From assembly GCA_964036155.1 (NCBI GenBank), contig OZ038422.1, positions 55,141,201-55,205,200 of the forward strand: 64,000 nt of DNA. Direction: 5' to 3'. Shown piece by piece: positions 1 through 11,215 of the stretch (within the stretch, counting starts at the first letter, position 1; each line of letters begins with the position of its first letter). Made by a program: the position numbers and the translations under genes. Source of the stretch: Diploscapter coronatus. Lineage: Eukaryota > Nematoda > Chromadorea > Rhabditida > Rhabditidae. Below the pieces are notes generated by a model that saw only the letters and a program-made list of their open reading frames with translations, was not told the origin of the DNA and ran no database searches.

Positions 1-96
1 AGTTATGAATTTTTTCCTGAGGTCGTGTCAGTCAAAACTTCAAGCTACCGTAGTCCTGGATACGATAATTTTTATGAAAAACGGATAGCACCATGA
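1..96 (+). CDS. 3' end of an unidentified gene (partial terminal exon)
   Basis: The window opens in a reading frame that stays open for 31 codons and ends at a TGA at 94-96. The last residues are ...NFYEKRIAP. An AATAAA at 328-333 lies downstream, as expected for a 3' UTR. The next gene follows only ~107 bp after that signal. I see no domain in this short tail and cannot say what the protein is. It could also be chance open frame; the polyadenylation signal is the main support. Confidence 0.4.
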   Translation, partial: SYEFFPEVVSVKTSSYRSPGYDNFYEKRIAP

Positions 97-327
97 GAAT
101 CAGCGTGAAAAACTGAATAATATATGTGGAAATCAGCCAGATCGACGGACCCCTGTTCCGCATCACTTTGAATAATACTGACATTCACTCTTAAGAGAAA
201 TTAGAAATGCAATGTCATCATCTACAACTTTATAATGTCTTCCTTTTTCACTATTTCTATTCAACAATTCAGCTCTTTCATTTAACAATTGCTGTCCTCA
301 TTTTTCATCTGTTTTATCCATTGATAC

Positions 328-333
328 AATAAA
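328..333 (+). terminator. polyadenylation signal of the upstream gene
   Basis: Canonical AATAAA, 232 nt after the stop at 96 and ~107 bp before the acceptor-like TTTATTTCAG at 431-440. This spacing is typical of nematode operons. Confidence 0.55.
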
Positions 334-430
334 TGTACCCAACATTTTATTCTATGCAATCTATTGGCTGAAATTGTTCGATTTCAACGCGAATACCTGT
401 CGTTTCTTGTGAATTTCAATCCAATTTGAA

Positions 431-440
431 TTTATTTCAG
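431..440 (+). promoter_or_regulatory. probable trans-splice (spliced-leader) acceptor
   Basis: TTTATTTCAG ends two bases before the ATG at 443 and ~107 bp after an AATAAA. In nematodes this layout is normal for a downstream operon gene that receives a spliced leader. A 5'-UTR cis intron is the alternative. Confidence 0.5.
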
Positions 441-442
441 AG

Positions 443-2095
443 ATGTCAGACGACGAACAGCCTGAGCCTTCTGCATTGGGAACAAAAGAATTGTGAGTTT
501 TAAAATTCGAGAAGAAAAAATTCTGAGAAAGCTTTCACAAATTTACCCCTAGTGAAAAGTATAGTGAAGCATGATTAGAATCCCCTTTTAATTTCGAAAC
601 TTGTAGCACTTTTCACCATAATTTCAAATATTTCCTTTTCAGCTGGGACAAATGTTACGAGAACGAATTGAAGAATTTCGAAGAGAGCGGTCAGGAGGGA
701 GAGATTTGGTTCGGGAAGAGGACCGAAAAGAGGTTCGTTCTAATTCAATTATGATGAGGATGAGTAATATCGTAATTAACAGAATTGTGGATTTCATCAT
801 CGATTCGAAGACGCTTTCCGATTGTCAAATTATCGATGTCGGCTGTGGAAATGGATCCTTGTTGCGCAGTCTCGTAAGTTCGTTCTGCTTATTTATAATG
901 ACGAAGAACATTTTGCAACAATGCATGGTGCTTCTCGCTCATTTGATCACTTTTCTTTATCAATTTGCTTGTACTAAGAAATTCATTGTGATTCAATATC
1001 GTACAACGTTAGAAAATTTCAAGAATATTTTCAGTACAATGGAAAATGAATCGCATCAATATTATGCAGTTCTAAGCTTTTGTGTTAAGCTATAATTTTA
1101 TTTCAATTGTGCAAGACATTTTTCAGAGATCAAAGGGCTACCGTAATCTGGCAGGAATTGATTGTTGTGACGCTGCAGTCAAATTGGCAGATGCAATTGC
1201 TCAGCAGGGAAGGAAATCTGATCAGGCTGACATTTTATTTGCGGTACTTTCTCGTTGGAAGAGGAAAAATGGAAAAAATATGAAATTTTCAGACAGTTGA
1301 CGTACTGTCGAGTTCTCCTTCGAGTGATTTTTCACACAAATTCGACCTGGCTCTGGACAAAGGAACTTATGACGCAATCAGTTTGTCCGAAGATAAAGGT
1401 GCATTTTCTCTTGCTAGCATTTTTGTAATTCGATAAATTTCAGAATCGCGATTGGAACTGTACCGCAAATTCATTGTTCATTGTTTGAAGCAGACAGACA
1501 GCCGATTTGTCATTTGCTCCTGCAATTTCACGCTGTAAGTCTTCATTTTGCTCTCAAAAATTGTTTGAATCTCCCTAAATTTCGAAAAAAATCGGATGAA
1601 TAGTTTTATCGCCAAAAACCGATAAACTGAAACTAATCAAATAACTAGAACGTAAATGCACAATTAAAAACACTTTCTTTTTTCTACAATCCACGAATTT
1701 GAATACTACACATCTATAATGCTCAATTTTTAAACATCCGTGAAATCGTTTCTTGAATTGTTGAAATATCGTCAAATCATCTATTAACTTCGGACAATTT
1801 CACTTGTTTAATCTTGCGTCATCCACTTCTTTCAATTTATTGGTCTTTGACAATAGCCGCTTTGTCCATTATTAAATGATATAATTTTGAAAATAGATCT
1901 TAGCTGAAATACCGTGTATTTGAGAAATATCAAGCATCCGATTTTGAAATTTTCAGTGATGAGCTGAAGAGTCAGTTCTGCCCCGTGTTCGAGTTCGTGA
2001 CAGACGTGCCTTCCCCGGCGAGCTTCACATTCGGAGGCAAATCAGGCAACCCGACCACAGTCGCTGTATTCAGGCCGGCCAATTCACTTTCCTAG
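443..2095 (+). CDS. EEF1AKMT2: EEF1AKMT2 / EFM4-like protein-lysine methyltransferase
   Basis: Seven exons: 443-492, 643-732, 783-873, 1127-1243, 1293-1398, 1444-1534 and 1957-2095; 227 aa. This is a seven-beta-strand SAM-dependent methyltransferase. Motif I reads VGCGNG at residues 66-71. The family block [12 protein letters not shown] is at 136-147, and [15 protein letters not shown] precedes the SAM fold. Members of this family (METTL10 in vertebrates, Efm4 in yeast) methylate a lysine of elongation factor eEF1A in the cytoplasm; that is known of the family, not shown here. The length fits. The start is the first ATG after a TTTATTTCAG acceptor. The gene probably lies in an operon behind the gene ending at 96. 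I see no clear AATAAA downstream; a GATAAA occurs near 2144. All phases close. Confidence 0.86.
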
Positions 2096-4014
2096 TTATT
2101 CAATTAGTTATTATAATTATTGCGTAATTCTCAGACTTCTTTTCGATAAAATATTCAAACTAATAACGCTAAAGATTTCGAAAATAGCATGGGGAATTAT
2201 GTGAGAACTCGGGATTAATAATGAGGCGGATATCAATAATTAACCATCGAAGGAGGGGAAATTTTCTTCGGGAATAATGTAATGGATTCCTGAAGATGTT
2301 CCTTTCAGTATATTGTATGTCGGAATCTTATAAATTCTCCCTTTTCCCCGATATTCCTTATCGTTGTCAGCCTGTCGTACTGCACATTCATCATCTTGCC
2401 TCATATCTGTTTTTCTCTTCTCGGATTGTTCAGCTTCTGACCTCGGGACAAATTGGTCCTAGAGGAATTCTGAAGCAGAAAGACAAACAGAAGATGCAAT
2501 TGATAGTCAGTCTGAGGGACCTTCATTGCATCTCTTCGCAGTCTCGCTATGCTCATGCAAATTGCTGTCACTTTCACACGCCCTCCCTCCTTTTCGAGTT
2601 TACCCCCTCATTCAGCGCTGCTCTGCAACTTTTCACTTTAATCTTTCAGCTTTCCTTTCACTACAAACTCGCTCCTTCCAATGCTCCACGCGATCCGGTC
2701 GATTTCCGTTTGTTGTATCACTTCCCTCCCCTTTCCTCGAGGGATTTCCCCTCCTTTCTCAGCATTCTGCCCAGCATTTATCTGCCTATCTGCTTGCCTC
2801 CTTGCCTGTCTGGCAGATGTCGACTTTTCGCTGTTATGTTGCATCTTCCATCACCTCTCATTCGTGAGGACAAAACGAAGCTCATCATTTTGCCTCTCTA
2901 TATTAAATCACGTGTCTATTTGTTTGTGTTCGTAGCGATGTTGCCCATTCGTGCTGCCACTGCCATTCTCATTGATGTGGGTAATTCGATCGTTGTCTCT
3001 TTGCCTGTGTCCTTTCCCTATGCCAGTCTCCCTCCTCCTTTTCAGTCTCAGGATTTCTCCTTTATTTTCGATTTCCCTCCATTTGACAAGCATTTCCATG
3101 TCTTCCCAGACGAAGTCCAGCTTCCTCCCCTCCCCAACAAAGTTGTCCCATCGATTCCTGCTCATCTGCATACATCTTCTTTTTGCCTTCAGCTAGCCAA
3201 ATTGGCTTCTTCTCCCATTGATCATATTTCATTCTGACTCCGACTTGTTGGCGTGAGAGCTTGCGGATAAAGAGAACGTCGTCGATCATCAAAAGAATTC
3301 GGAAGCAGAAGAGTAAAATGTATGTGAAAAGGGAGGGTAAATGGGGCGATATTGGAGGATAAATAGAGGAAAGTCTGCCTCCAGTCTTCTTGTGCTGCCT
3401 TGCGTCGGATTTGGTATCTGATATCCCTGCTCAGCTCTGCATTCCCCTGTCACTCTTCTGCATGCTGCTCCATTCCTCTGCTTCTGCTTCTGCTTCAGCT
3501 TCAATTCAACCCTTTTCCCTCCCCCCTTCCCTTCTCATTTTCCTTTCTAATCTTTCCCTTTTCATCTCTCCCATTTTTCCTTGCCATTTGACTTTTTGAA
3601 AACTTCGTTTGCTCGAACATTTTATCCAACTTTTCTTTGTGATTCGATTCAGTCGCTTTTATTTTATCATTGAGGACACGAAATGCGTCTTGCATTTTTT
3701 GTTAGGAATGCAAAAGATTTGAAGAATTTGGAAATGATATGGCTAGCTTCAATTTATCGAAATCTTTCTCAAATTAACATTCAGCACGTACACCTTTGCA
3801 TTATTTATAACTTTTACACTTGCATCCTATTCTATTTGAAATATTTCATGTTAATCTTCACGCATCTAAATCATTTCCTATTTAGCAAAAAAATGCATGA
3901 AGAATAGCATTATTTAATGCCTGCCTCTTATGCGCAATTTTCATTTTCGTCGTCACTTATTTCCCGTGATGCTGAAATACTTGTATTTGCCTACAAGGCT
4001 CAATCAATTTTCAG
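2096..4014. other. gene-free stretch dominated by a C/T-rich tract
   Basis: No coding exon is supportable here. From about 2400 to 3600 the + strand is strongly pyrimidine-rich (TTCCCTCC-type runs, plus a CTGCTTCTGCTTCTGCTTCAG run near 3478). Because stop codons need an A in this context, long chance ORFs arise on both strands. The tract lies just upstream of the + gene at 4015 and could be its promoter region or a 5' intron. Upstream coding exons of that gene may hide here. Confidence 0.6.
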
Positions 4015-4835
4015 ATGCATCATCTCTGTCAGAAGCAGAACAACATCACACTTCGAGCCTGTTGCCAGTTGGTCTTTCTACTAAATGATACCCAAAAAGT
4101 ATTACATTTGAATATTTAGCGAACTGAGACACAACGTTCAGGTGCCTTTATGCGACCCTTCGATATTAGAGCGAGATTCAGCTAAGGAATTGAACGCTAC
4201 AGTTTCACTCTACAAATCACTGCCTTTAACGGAGCCACCTGAAGAAGCTGAAGACCACTTTACATTTATAGTTGGAATGTTATTGCTGCTGGTCATTGCT
4301 ATGACCTGCACATTCTTCATGAACAAGATGACTAAGCCGAAGTAACTGATTCATTCCTTGCTCGTGAACTAGTAATAATAATAGCTATTTTGTAGAATAG
4401 CCGTTCGATATGATCGAGCAAACAATTATGACTTGTTGATGTGGATGTCGATGTCTCGAACTCGACGTTCCTCTGTACTCGTGTTGTTGCGAGGAATCAC
4501 TTGTCGCAGAGAGCAGCCTTCGTTCGATAGATCGCCTTTGAGTGTCGTTTCTTCCAATGTTCCGTAAGTTATTGCATCACAAAGATGCGCAGTAAACTAA
4601 TTGCAAAAGTTGTAATCGAAGTTAAAAGTTTATTTTCAAGATAAAACAACGCAAGAAGCCATGTTTATGTAATTGCGAAGAGCAAGAATTCTTTAGCTTG
4701 CTACCTTCATATCAGACAGCCACTGCAACTCCCAGTCCAACATCTTTGATATCTCCAATTTGCAATATTCCACCACCACCATATTCAGAAAGGAGAAGTC
4801 TTCGGGGAGCTGATGCAATTGAAGCGGTTGACTAA
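4015..4835 (+). CDS. single-pass membrane protein with Cys-rich ectodomain and PPxY tail (partial 5' end?)
   Basis: Four exons: 4015-4071, 4142-4341, 4396-4563 and 4697-4835; 187 aa. The introns (70, 54 and 133 nt) all fit GT-AG and the frame stays open across them. The predicted ectodomain (1-58) has cysteines at 5, 16, 17 and 23 and N-glycosylation motifs NIT and NAT. A transmembrane segment follows at about 60-79 (FTFIVGMLLLLVIAMTCTFF). A Ser/Arg-rich cytoplasmic tail ends in PPPPYSERRSLRG, which contains a PPxY motif that binds WW domains in other proteins. The ATG at 4015 follows directly after a TTTTCAG, so it is either a trans-spliced start or an internal exon. No signal peptide is visible, which suggests that upstream exons may be missing. 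The architecture (Cys-rich head, one TM, PPxY tail) resembles Shisa/WBP1/VOPP1-type proteins, but I see no diagnostic match. Confidence 0.55.
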
Positions 4836-5155
4836 TTATTGTTTGGCATTTAAATATTGGTAGACCGACTATTTTCTTACCTCTAATTATCTAGTTTTAT
4901 CGTATCTTATTTTACGTTCAGTTTTTCTATGTTCAGAACGGGTTAAAAATAATCTCAAACTTATAAATCGGGGTCATAAAATATATTTCAATAAAATTTT
5001 ATCAGAGTGCTTCAATTACACTACATCGTGACTACACAATTCTAGATCTAATACATGATTTTGACATCTGCATGACAATCGATTAGAATAGTTATAATGA
5101 AAGAAATCATATTACTATTTGCACCAAAATATAACTGATGAATTTACGAAATATC
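4836..5155. other. convergent intergenic region
   Basis: AT-rich sequence between the + gene ending at 4835 and the - gene ending at 5156. It contains an AATAAA on the + strand at 4990-4995 that suits the + gene. Nothing else is visible. Confidence 0.6.
4990..4995 (+). terminator. polyadenylation signal
   Basis: AATAAA 155 nt after the stop codon of the PPxY membrane-protein gene. Confidence 0.5.
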
Positions 5156-8100
5156 CTAATGAATGCCAAACTTGATCACAATCCGGTCAAAATCTGGAAT
5201 ATTTTTCTGAGTTTTCCCATTAAATTAGTAGCTCACCTTGCTTTTCTCCTTGATTCTCTTTTTCAACTCATTAATTTCTTGTTTTCTAGCATTTCTAACA
5301 TTGGCAGTATGGTATCCGATGCTTTCTGCCCTGTCCACAAATGTGTCTCGTCTCAGAACTTGTAATTCCAATTCCTAAATTAAAAATACAAGGGGTGTTC
5401 ATTCATAATTTTATAACCTTTTCCCGAATAACTCGTTCTTTTAATCATTTTCGCAAATTTTCACCTGCGCTTTTATTCAGCTCGGTAAGACGTGCATGAA
5501 AATGTGCACAATTTTATGTTGATTCCGAATCTAGAAACCGTTTCAATTCGCATTGATTTGAAGCGAACTGTGTTCGAAAAAAAATAGGCTATGTATCGTT
5601 ACTTTTACTCGATACTGTATCATTCTCATGTATGAATTGTCTTACCCTCTGCAGTTTATTTATCCTTTTTTGCGTTTCTGCGATTTGATTTTTAGTTTTC
5701 CGTGAGTCGATTACTTTCATCTGTCTTTCCTTCTCCCATTTGTCAGGATCCAATCCGGGGTATTCTGCCATTTTTCTTTTGAAATAATCAGTTGATTGTC
5801 TAAAGGAGGGTGTTGAATTAGTTTTATAATTCGCCAAACTTCAATTCATCCAATTGTAGCGTTAACTCATTGACTGCTTTCTGCTTTTCTCTAACGGTCG
5901 GATCCTGTTGATTTCTGCTCTCTGCGCTACTCGTCGATTCTACAATTCGTTATTCATTTCTGACAAAATACTCTCGTCGCTTACGATCTTCAGTCAGCTT
6001 TATCGTCCTCATTTCAGCTACAATTTTCTCTAGAGTTTTATCAATTTCATTTCCTCGTTTCGTGATATCTTTCAGCTGGAAATAATCTTTGGTCTAATTT
6101 CTTCTAAATTTATTCCCTCACTTCCGCTTCTAGTCTATTCCTTTTGTAGTCCAGAGAGTCGTCTCGTTTGTACAAAGCGGCTATGTCCTGTCTCAGTTGT
6201 GTTTTCGTAATAAATGGTACTTTTTCGCTTGTCTAAAATATAAGAATTTGCTCCTTACTTTCATACCTTTTCTTCGAACCCCTGAATAACTCGAGCTGGT
6301 GTTGCCTGTACTTTTATTTCGATTTGTCGAATTCGACTTTCTTCCTGCGTTGCTAATCGGAGGCAGTGAAGAACCTTTGCCTCTTGCCAACTGACTGCAA
6401 TTATTCAAGATTTTAGATTTCGTGCCAAAATTATAACTTTTCTCTGTGGATATTCTTGATTAGGTCATCAAGATCCGATGATTCAGATGATTCTTCCGCT
6501 TTGTCATTATTATCGTTCTCAGACTGCGTATTATTGCTCTGAGAAGCTCTAAAATAACTACAGGGTGGCGCAAAGTTACGAAGCCAATTTTAAAAGAATC
6601 CAACATTCTTAAGAAACGTGTTCATACAAATATTTTAATTTTTCTGAAGGCTCTTAGTATAAAAGCATCATTTTAATGTATGACATTCGATGTGCTGCTC
6701 ACGTCTTCTTCAGATAACAGATTTCTAAAGATGATGATGGGAGAAATAATTTTGCAAAATGGCATATTTTGACTTGTTGAATTTGAGCAGAAAATGTCGT
6801 TACAACCATATCTCTGCGAGTTGGGTTACATATCTTGGCTTATTTTGGAGCTAGTAACATGCACTTTATGATACATAAATTTAGAATATCGCTACTCGCA
6901 TTTTATGTTGTTTTAGTAACGATTTTGACGAAAATTTGTAAATTGCAATTTTTGAATTAGGTTATGAATTTATAGGCATTCAGGAATTCATTCAATTTTA
7001 GCAATTAGAAATAAATTCTATATTTTCTAATAGTTAGAGGGCTAATCAATCTTTTCGCACACTTTTATAGAAATTTCTTCATTACACAGTTTTATTTAAT
7101 TTAGAAGAATGAATTGGATTCGTAATTTTGCATAACCCTGTAGTTTTAAGTTATCAATGTTAAATATTTCTTCTATAAAGTTGTTTGAAACTAACGACTT
7201 AACACTTCTCGACAATTCATCCACGTTTCTTCTTGTTTTCGATATCTCTCGTTTCAGTTTCGAAATACTTTCATCCTGTAATTCATTGACCACTCTATTC
7301 AAAATTGATATTAATTCTTAGAATTTATCAAATTCTGTGTAGGCAATGAATGAGAACATATTCATACAAATTGAATTGTAAAAATGTATTCATCTATTTT
7401 AGGTAAAAAATATTCAACTACGAATTTTTACTTTCAGACTAACCTGTGCAGTTTTCCTCATGTTCAATTGTTTCATTTTGGCGCGATAATCCTTCTCTTT
7501 TCTGCTCAGTTTATCAGTATCCGTCTGTTTCTGTAGAGTTTTCTCCTTCTCGACAACTTCTTCCTTCAACATGTCTCTGCTCCTTTGTAATTCCTCTTCT
7601 GAATAATTTTATGCGCTTGTCAAATATTCCGAATTGTCCCACCTTCCAAATTCAGTTTCCTGTCCTCTTCATCTAAATTATCTTTTATCTGTTCCAGTCT
7701 TCTATTCTCTGCTATCAATTCATCCCGTTTCTTCTCCAAATTTATCTTTTCCCTCCAAAATTCATCCAACTTAAATTTTCCCTCTTTGAGCTCCTTCTTT
7801 CGTTGTTTTCTCCTTGCAATCCTCCATTCTTTATTTTCGTCCAAAGATTTGATTTTTTGCCTCTAAATTAAATGAGTATAAATGCGATAATTGATTCTTG
7901 TTATCTCGTAGTCTGTAACAATGAACAAAGGTTGTTTATCATTTCGTTTAATTCCATAATTCACACCTCACATTCTATTCGGCTATGCTGCACTTTGTAT
8001 CCGATTTACCAAGAAAATGTGTTCATATTTTTACTCAAAACCTAATGACTTACCAATTCATATATCTTTGCATCTAATTTATAGTCGACTTTGCGTAGAT

Positions 8101-8221
8101 GCTCTTCCAAACTTGATTCATATTTTTGCAAGCGAGGCTAGAATTTTTGTCTCGATTTTGAGATGACAACCAATGATATCGATATTCTTACATGCGTTGA
8201 AGAAGTACGAGATGTATTCAT
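5156..8221 (-). CDS. orphan coiled-coil protein
   Basis: Thirteen exons, listed 5' to 3' on the minus strand: 8192-8221, 8054-8137, 7643-7862, 7444-7598, 7199-7275, 6438-6548, 6259-6394, 6122-6232, 5985-6075, 5840-5939, 5646-5799, 5237-5374 and 5156-5206; 485 aa, all phases closing. Residues ~15-170 and ~330-475 are heptad-rich, highly charged coiled coil (for example LEEHLRKVDYKLDAKIYEL, and ELELQVLRRDTFVDRAESIG near the C-terminus). A Ser/Asn-rich linker sits at ~200-270. I do not recognise the family. Coiled coils of this kind are common in centrosomal, ciliary and kinetochore proteins, but nothing here selects one. The 3' end of exon 5 (donor at 7198) is the least certain junction. The intron between exons 5 and 6 carries a TIR element at 6561-7140. 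Confidence 0.62.
6561..7140. mobile_element. non-autonomous DNA transposon (MITE-like), TA-flanked
   Basis: A 580-bp element inside an intron of the coiled-coil gene. Its ends are imperfect terminal inverted repeats. Left: CAGGGTGGCGCAAAGTTACG. Right, read on the minus strand: CAGGGTTATGCAAAATTACG. About 24 of the first 29 positions match. TA dinucleotides abut both ends (6559-6560 and 7141-7142), the target-site signature of Tc1/mariner-type elements. No transposase frame is seen inside, so it must be mobilised in trans or be dead. Confidence 0.7.
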
Positions 8222-9324
8222 ATCGTTTGGAAAAAGAATTTTCTTCTTCGAATAGGATTAGATGTTTAGAAATTCAAATACTGAATACCACTAGTTATAT
8301 ATTGAAGCTTAGGTAATCATTATGTGTTATCATTGGTTTAGTGTAGAAAAGTGATGAGTACGTGAATTGGCCGGATTTTTGCTAGTCCATTTTGGCCCTC
8401 GGACACGTCCTTGATTCGTCAACTCTGTTCGTTCGTCACCAGGGAACCAAAAGTGCGCATTTCGGTTGAACAAAAGAGCAAAAGACAGGGAATGGAGAGA
8501 ACGAGAGAGAGACAGGCTATTATACGTATTCTATACAAAGATGATTCATGAGAATACTCATGTAATAATTGCTATTATGCAATGACTTCAAAAGCACCAA
8601 TGAAGCATAAAAATAGCAAGACTATTGAATATCACGTTTTGAATAATAATTTTATCAGAATTGTTTATTATCAAAGTTATACTTTTTTTTTAAAATTAGT
8701 CTATTCAATAAATACTGCCATATGCCTTGCTATAACTCTTCATTAATTCCGAAGAATATTCGTATAAAATCGGATTAGCAATGCCAATTTTCATGCAATT
8801 TCACACAAATGTATTGATAAGTTTAACCGTTTTGAAATAAATCGATCAATTAGATAAGAATATGAGCTTGATCTGCGACATAATTTCACTGTATTCCTGT
8901 TTCTTCGTATATTTCTACTTTTTACTAATACTATTACGACATTACGATTGTCTATCATCATTATTTCATAGATCTTCACTATTCTCTCAATCTTCTCCTA
9001 ATTTGCTGCTCACCCTCGCTCTGCGTCACTGTTTACGTCTCGCTCCTGTTATTTAAGCGATTAGATATCTACTATTCAAGTGGAATTATATGTCCTATTG
9101 AACGTTCTCAGTCAACAGTCAGGCTTGAATATCTATCAATAGCTTAGGGGATTTCAGCTTATCCTCTCTCCCCTTCATCTACGTAGCAGTCTCTTTTGTT
9201 TCGTGCCACCCGATTGTCATCCATTCCTTTTCAGCTTCAAATTCAGATTATCTCCTTTCCCATTATTTAAGGTACTTCAAATGAATCTCATCGACGATTT
9301 ATCTCATATCTTATATATCTGAAG
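8222..9324. other. divergent intergenic region
   Basis: This separates the - coiled-coil gene from the + Sre-like receptor. It holds a purine-rich run on the + strand near 8465-8520 (upstream of the - gene) and pyrimidine-rich runs near 8970-9040 and 9160-9240 (upstream of the + gene). The rest is AT-rich. No coding exon is seen. Confidence 0.55.
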
Positions 9325-11215
9325 ATGGAAGAAAGTACTCGCTGGCTGCTTTTTCTTAGAATATTGCTTTATTTTATTGGAGATATGTTCAGGTAAAATT
9401 GTTTTAGTATTTAGTTCAATGAAGGTAAACATCTTCGACTTTTTAGTATTCCAACATTTATCTTTCTGTTCAAAAACCGTACACTTCACAGCAACTTCAG
9501 GTTGGCAAATATATGATGTTTTTCACGTGAGTTAGGCATATTTCAGAGCAATTTTAATCATCATCACTCTGACAGGCAACATAATTTCTGTGATGGCCTA
9601 TTTACAATGCTACAGTCTCTATTATAGAGCAAATGAACTTAAAGGAGTCGACACAGTAATGAATCGATCATTACGTCATTTATAATTTCTGTTTAGCAAG
9701 CAAACATATTTTCGATTTTCCTGTACGTTTCAACGTTTCAATTCGTGTTTGCAAATTTGTGTCTGACAGTGGAAAGATGGGCGGCATTTTGGTGGGTGGC
9801 ACACTACGAGAAATATTCCCAACGTAATTCCGCCCTGGTTACTTATGCAGTGACTGTAAATATAAACGAAGAATGAGCTAATTTACAGGAAAAATTACAG
9901 ATAACTCCGGCAGTGATAATTGGCACATTAGTGTGCATTCTGCAAACGAGTGTAGTGCCTGTAAATGCGATGTTCCTAATTTGCAGTCTGATCAGTGCGA
10001 TTGTATGAAATCGTTTCTATGGGAAATTGATTATGCTAAGTTCTCAGATATCAATTCTGCTTCGAATATATCGACGAACGCCTAAAGTTATGGATTTGAA
10101 AACATCGCTGAGAAAGCGGTATCAGATAGAGGAAAACAACCGAACAATGCCTCTCTATCTGTGGATTTCGATGAACGAAATTCTCTCTGCGTTCGCAATT
10201 TGTGCAGTTTTCTATTTCTTCAAAGGAATCGATCGGAAATTCGTGCTGCTCAACGAGAATGACAGTCTCGCAGACACTATTGATATGGTAGGCCTTCAAA
10301 ATAGCTCAAATATCAGTTCCTGTGATAATTTTGTTTTCATCAACAACGGCATATTTATCATTTCTGTATATTATTAATACGTCAATTATTTGTCTTCATT
10401 AGTCCAATTTTTATTACGTCCAGAGATTATTTACCCTTCTAGTTTTCATGAATTTGTTAATATAGCGATTCTCTTGAGATTATTAGTTTGTTTATCATAA
10501 TATCTTAGTGAAGTTGCAAATACCCATGAAGAAGATTTGATTTGAAAACATGCTCATCGAATCTAAAATTTTCATAATTTGCTGAAAACTGAAGTGAAAA
10601 CTCTTAATCTTCATTTGTGCAATTATAACCGTTTTCATTGAACATGGGAAATGTGCAAATATTGAGAGGCGCGTGTTTCTGGAAAATTTAACACAGTATT
10701 AACTTGCAAAGACGAAAATATTTCAATGCAAGACAGCAAGAGAAATAGTGGAAAAGTGTGGCATGCCTACTTTTTCAACGTTTCTTTACTTCTTTATAAT
10801 GTGTGGTGAGAGTTTTGACAATTTCACACACTAATTCTCCATAAGGTTGAAATTCGAGAGAAAAATAATTATATTTATTCCAGTTGAAACTTACTTCAGA
10901 GACAAGAATAGTTTTCATAGAGGTGTGTGTTGTTAATCATTGCCTTAAACCCTAAATCAAAATGTCTTCAAATTATAAACATTATTCAAACCTTTGAGTC
11001 ACTATCTACTCGAAATAAAACATCAACATATTTCACAAAAAAAGACTATAATTTTGCAGATAAACGCCTACCGCATCCTATTCACGCATGCTGCTGTCAT
11101 TCGGTATTGGATATTGAGGAATTCGGAGAAGGACCGATTGAAGTCCACGATTATGGCAACGAAATCGCAGAAAATGGAGGACCATTTCAATTCGATCAAA
11201 CAAATGTGGAAGTGA
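9325..11215 (+). CDS. serpentine chemoreceptor, Sre-like 7TM protein
   Basis: Six exons: 9325-9392, 9547-9655, 9697-9855, 9901-10002, 10048-10287 and 11060-11215; ~277 aa, phases closing. Hydrophobic segments occur at about 7-20, 24-42, 60-90, 108-132, 135-155, 180-198 and 222-245, giving a 7TM layout. The block SLRKRYQIEENNRTMP before TM6 resembles the RYQ..EN motif of nematode class-E serpentine receptors (Sre), which are candidate olfactory GPCRs of sensory neurons. The protein is shorter than typical Sre receptors (~350 aa). An additional N-terminal exon, or an exon in the 772-nt last intron, could be missing. No AATAAA is obvious downstream. Confidence 0.74.

Noticed and set aside
2296..3237. 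313-codon open frame on the + strand
   Set aside because: It lies in a pyrimidine-rich tract where stop codons are rare. The translation is low-complexity Ser/Phe/Pro/Leu, several frames on both strands are open at once, and no splice-supported gene results.
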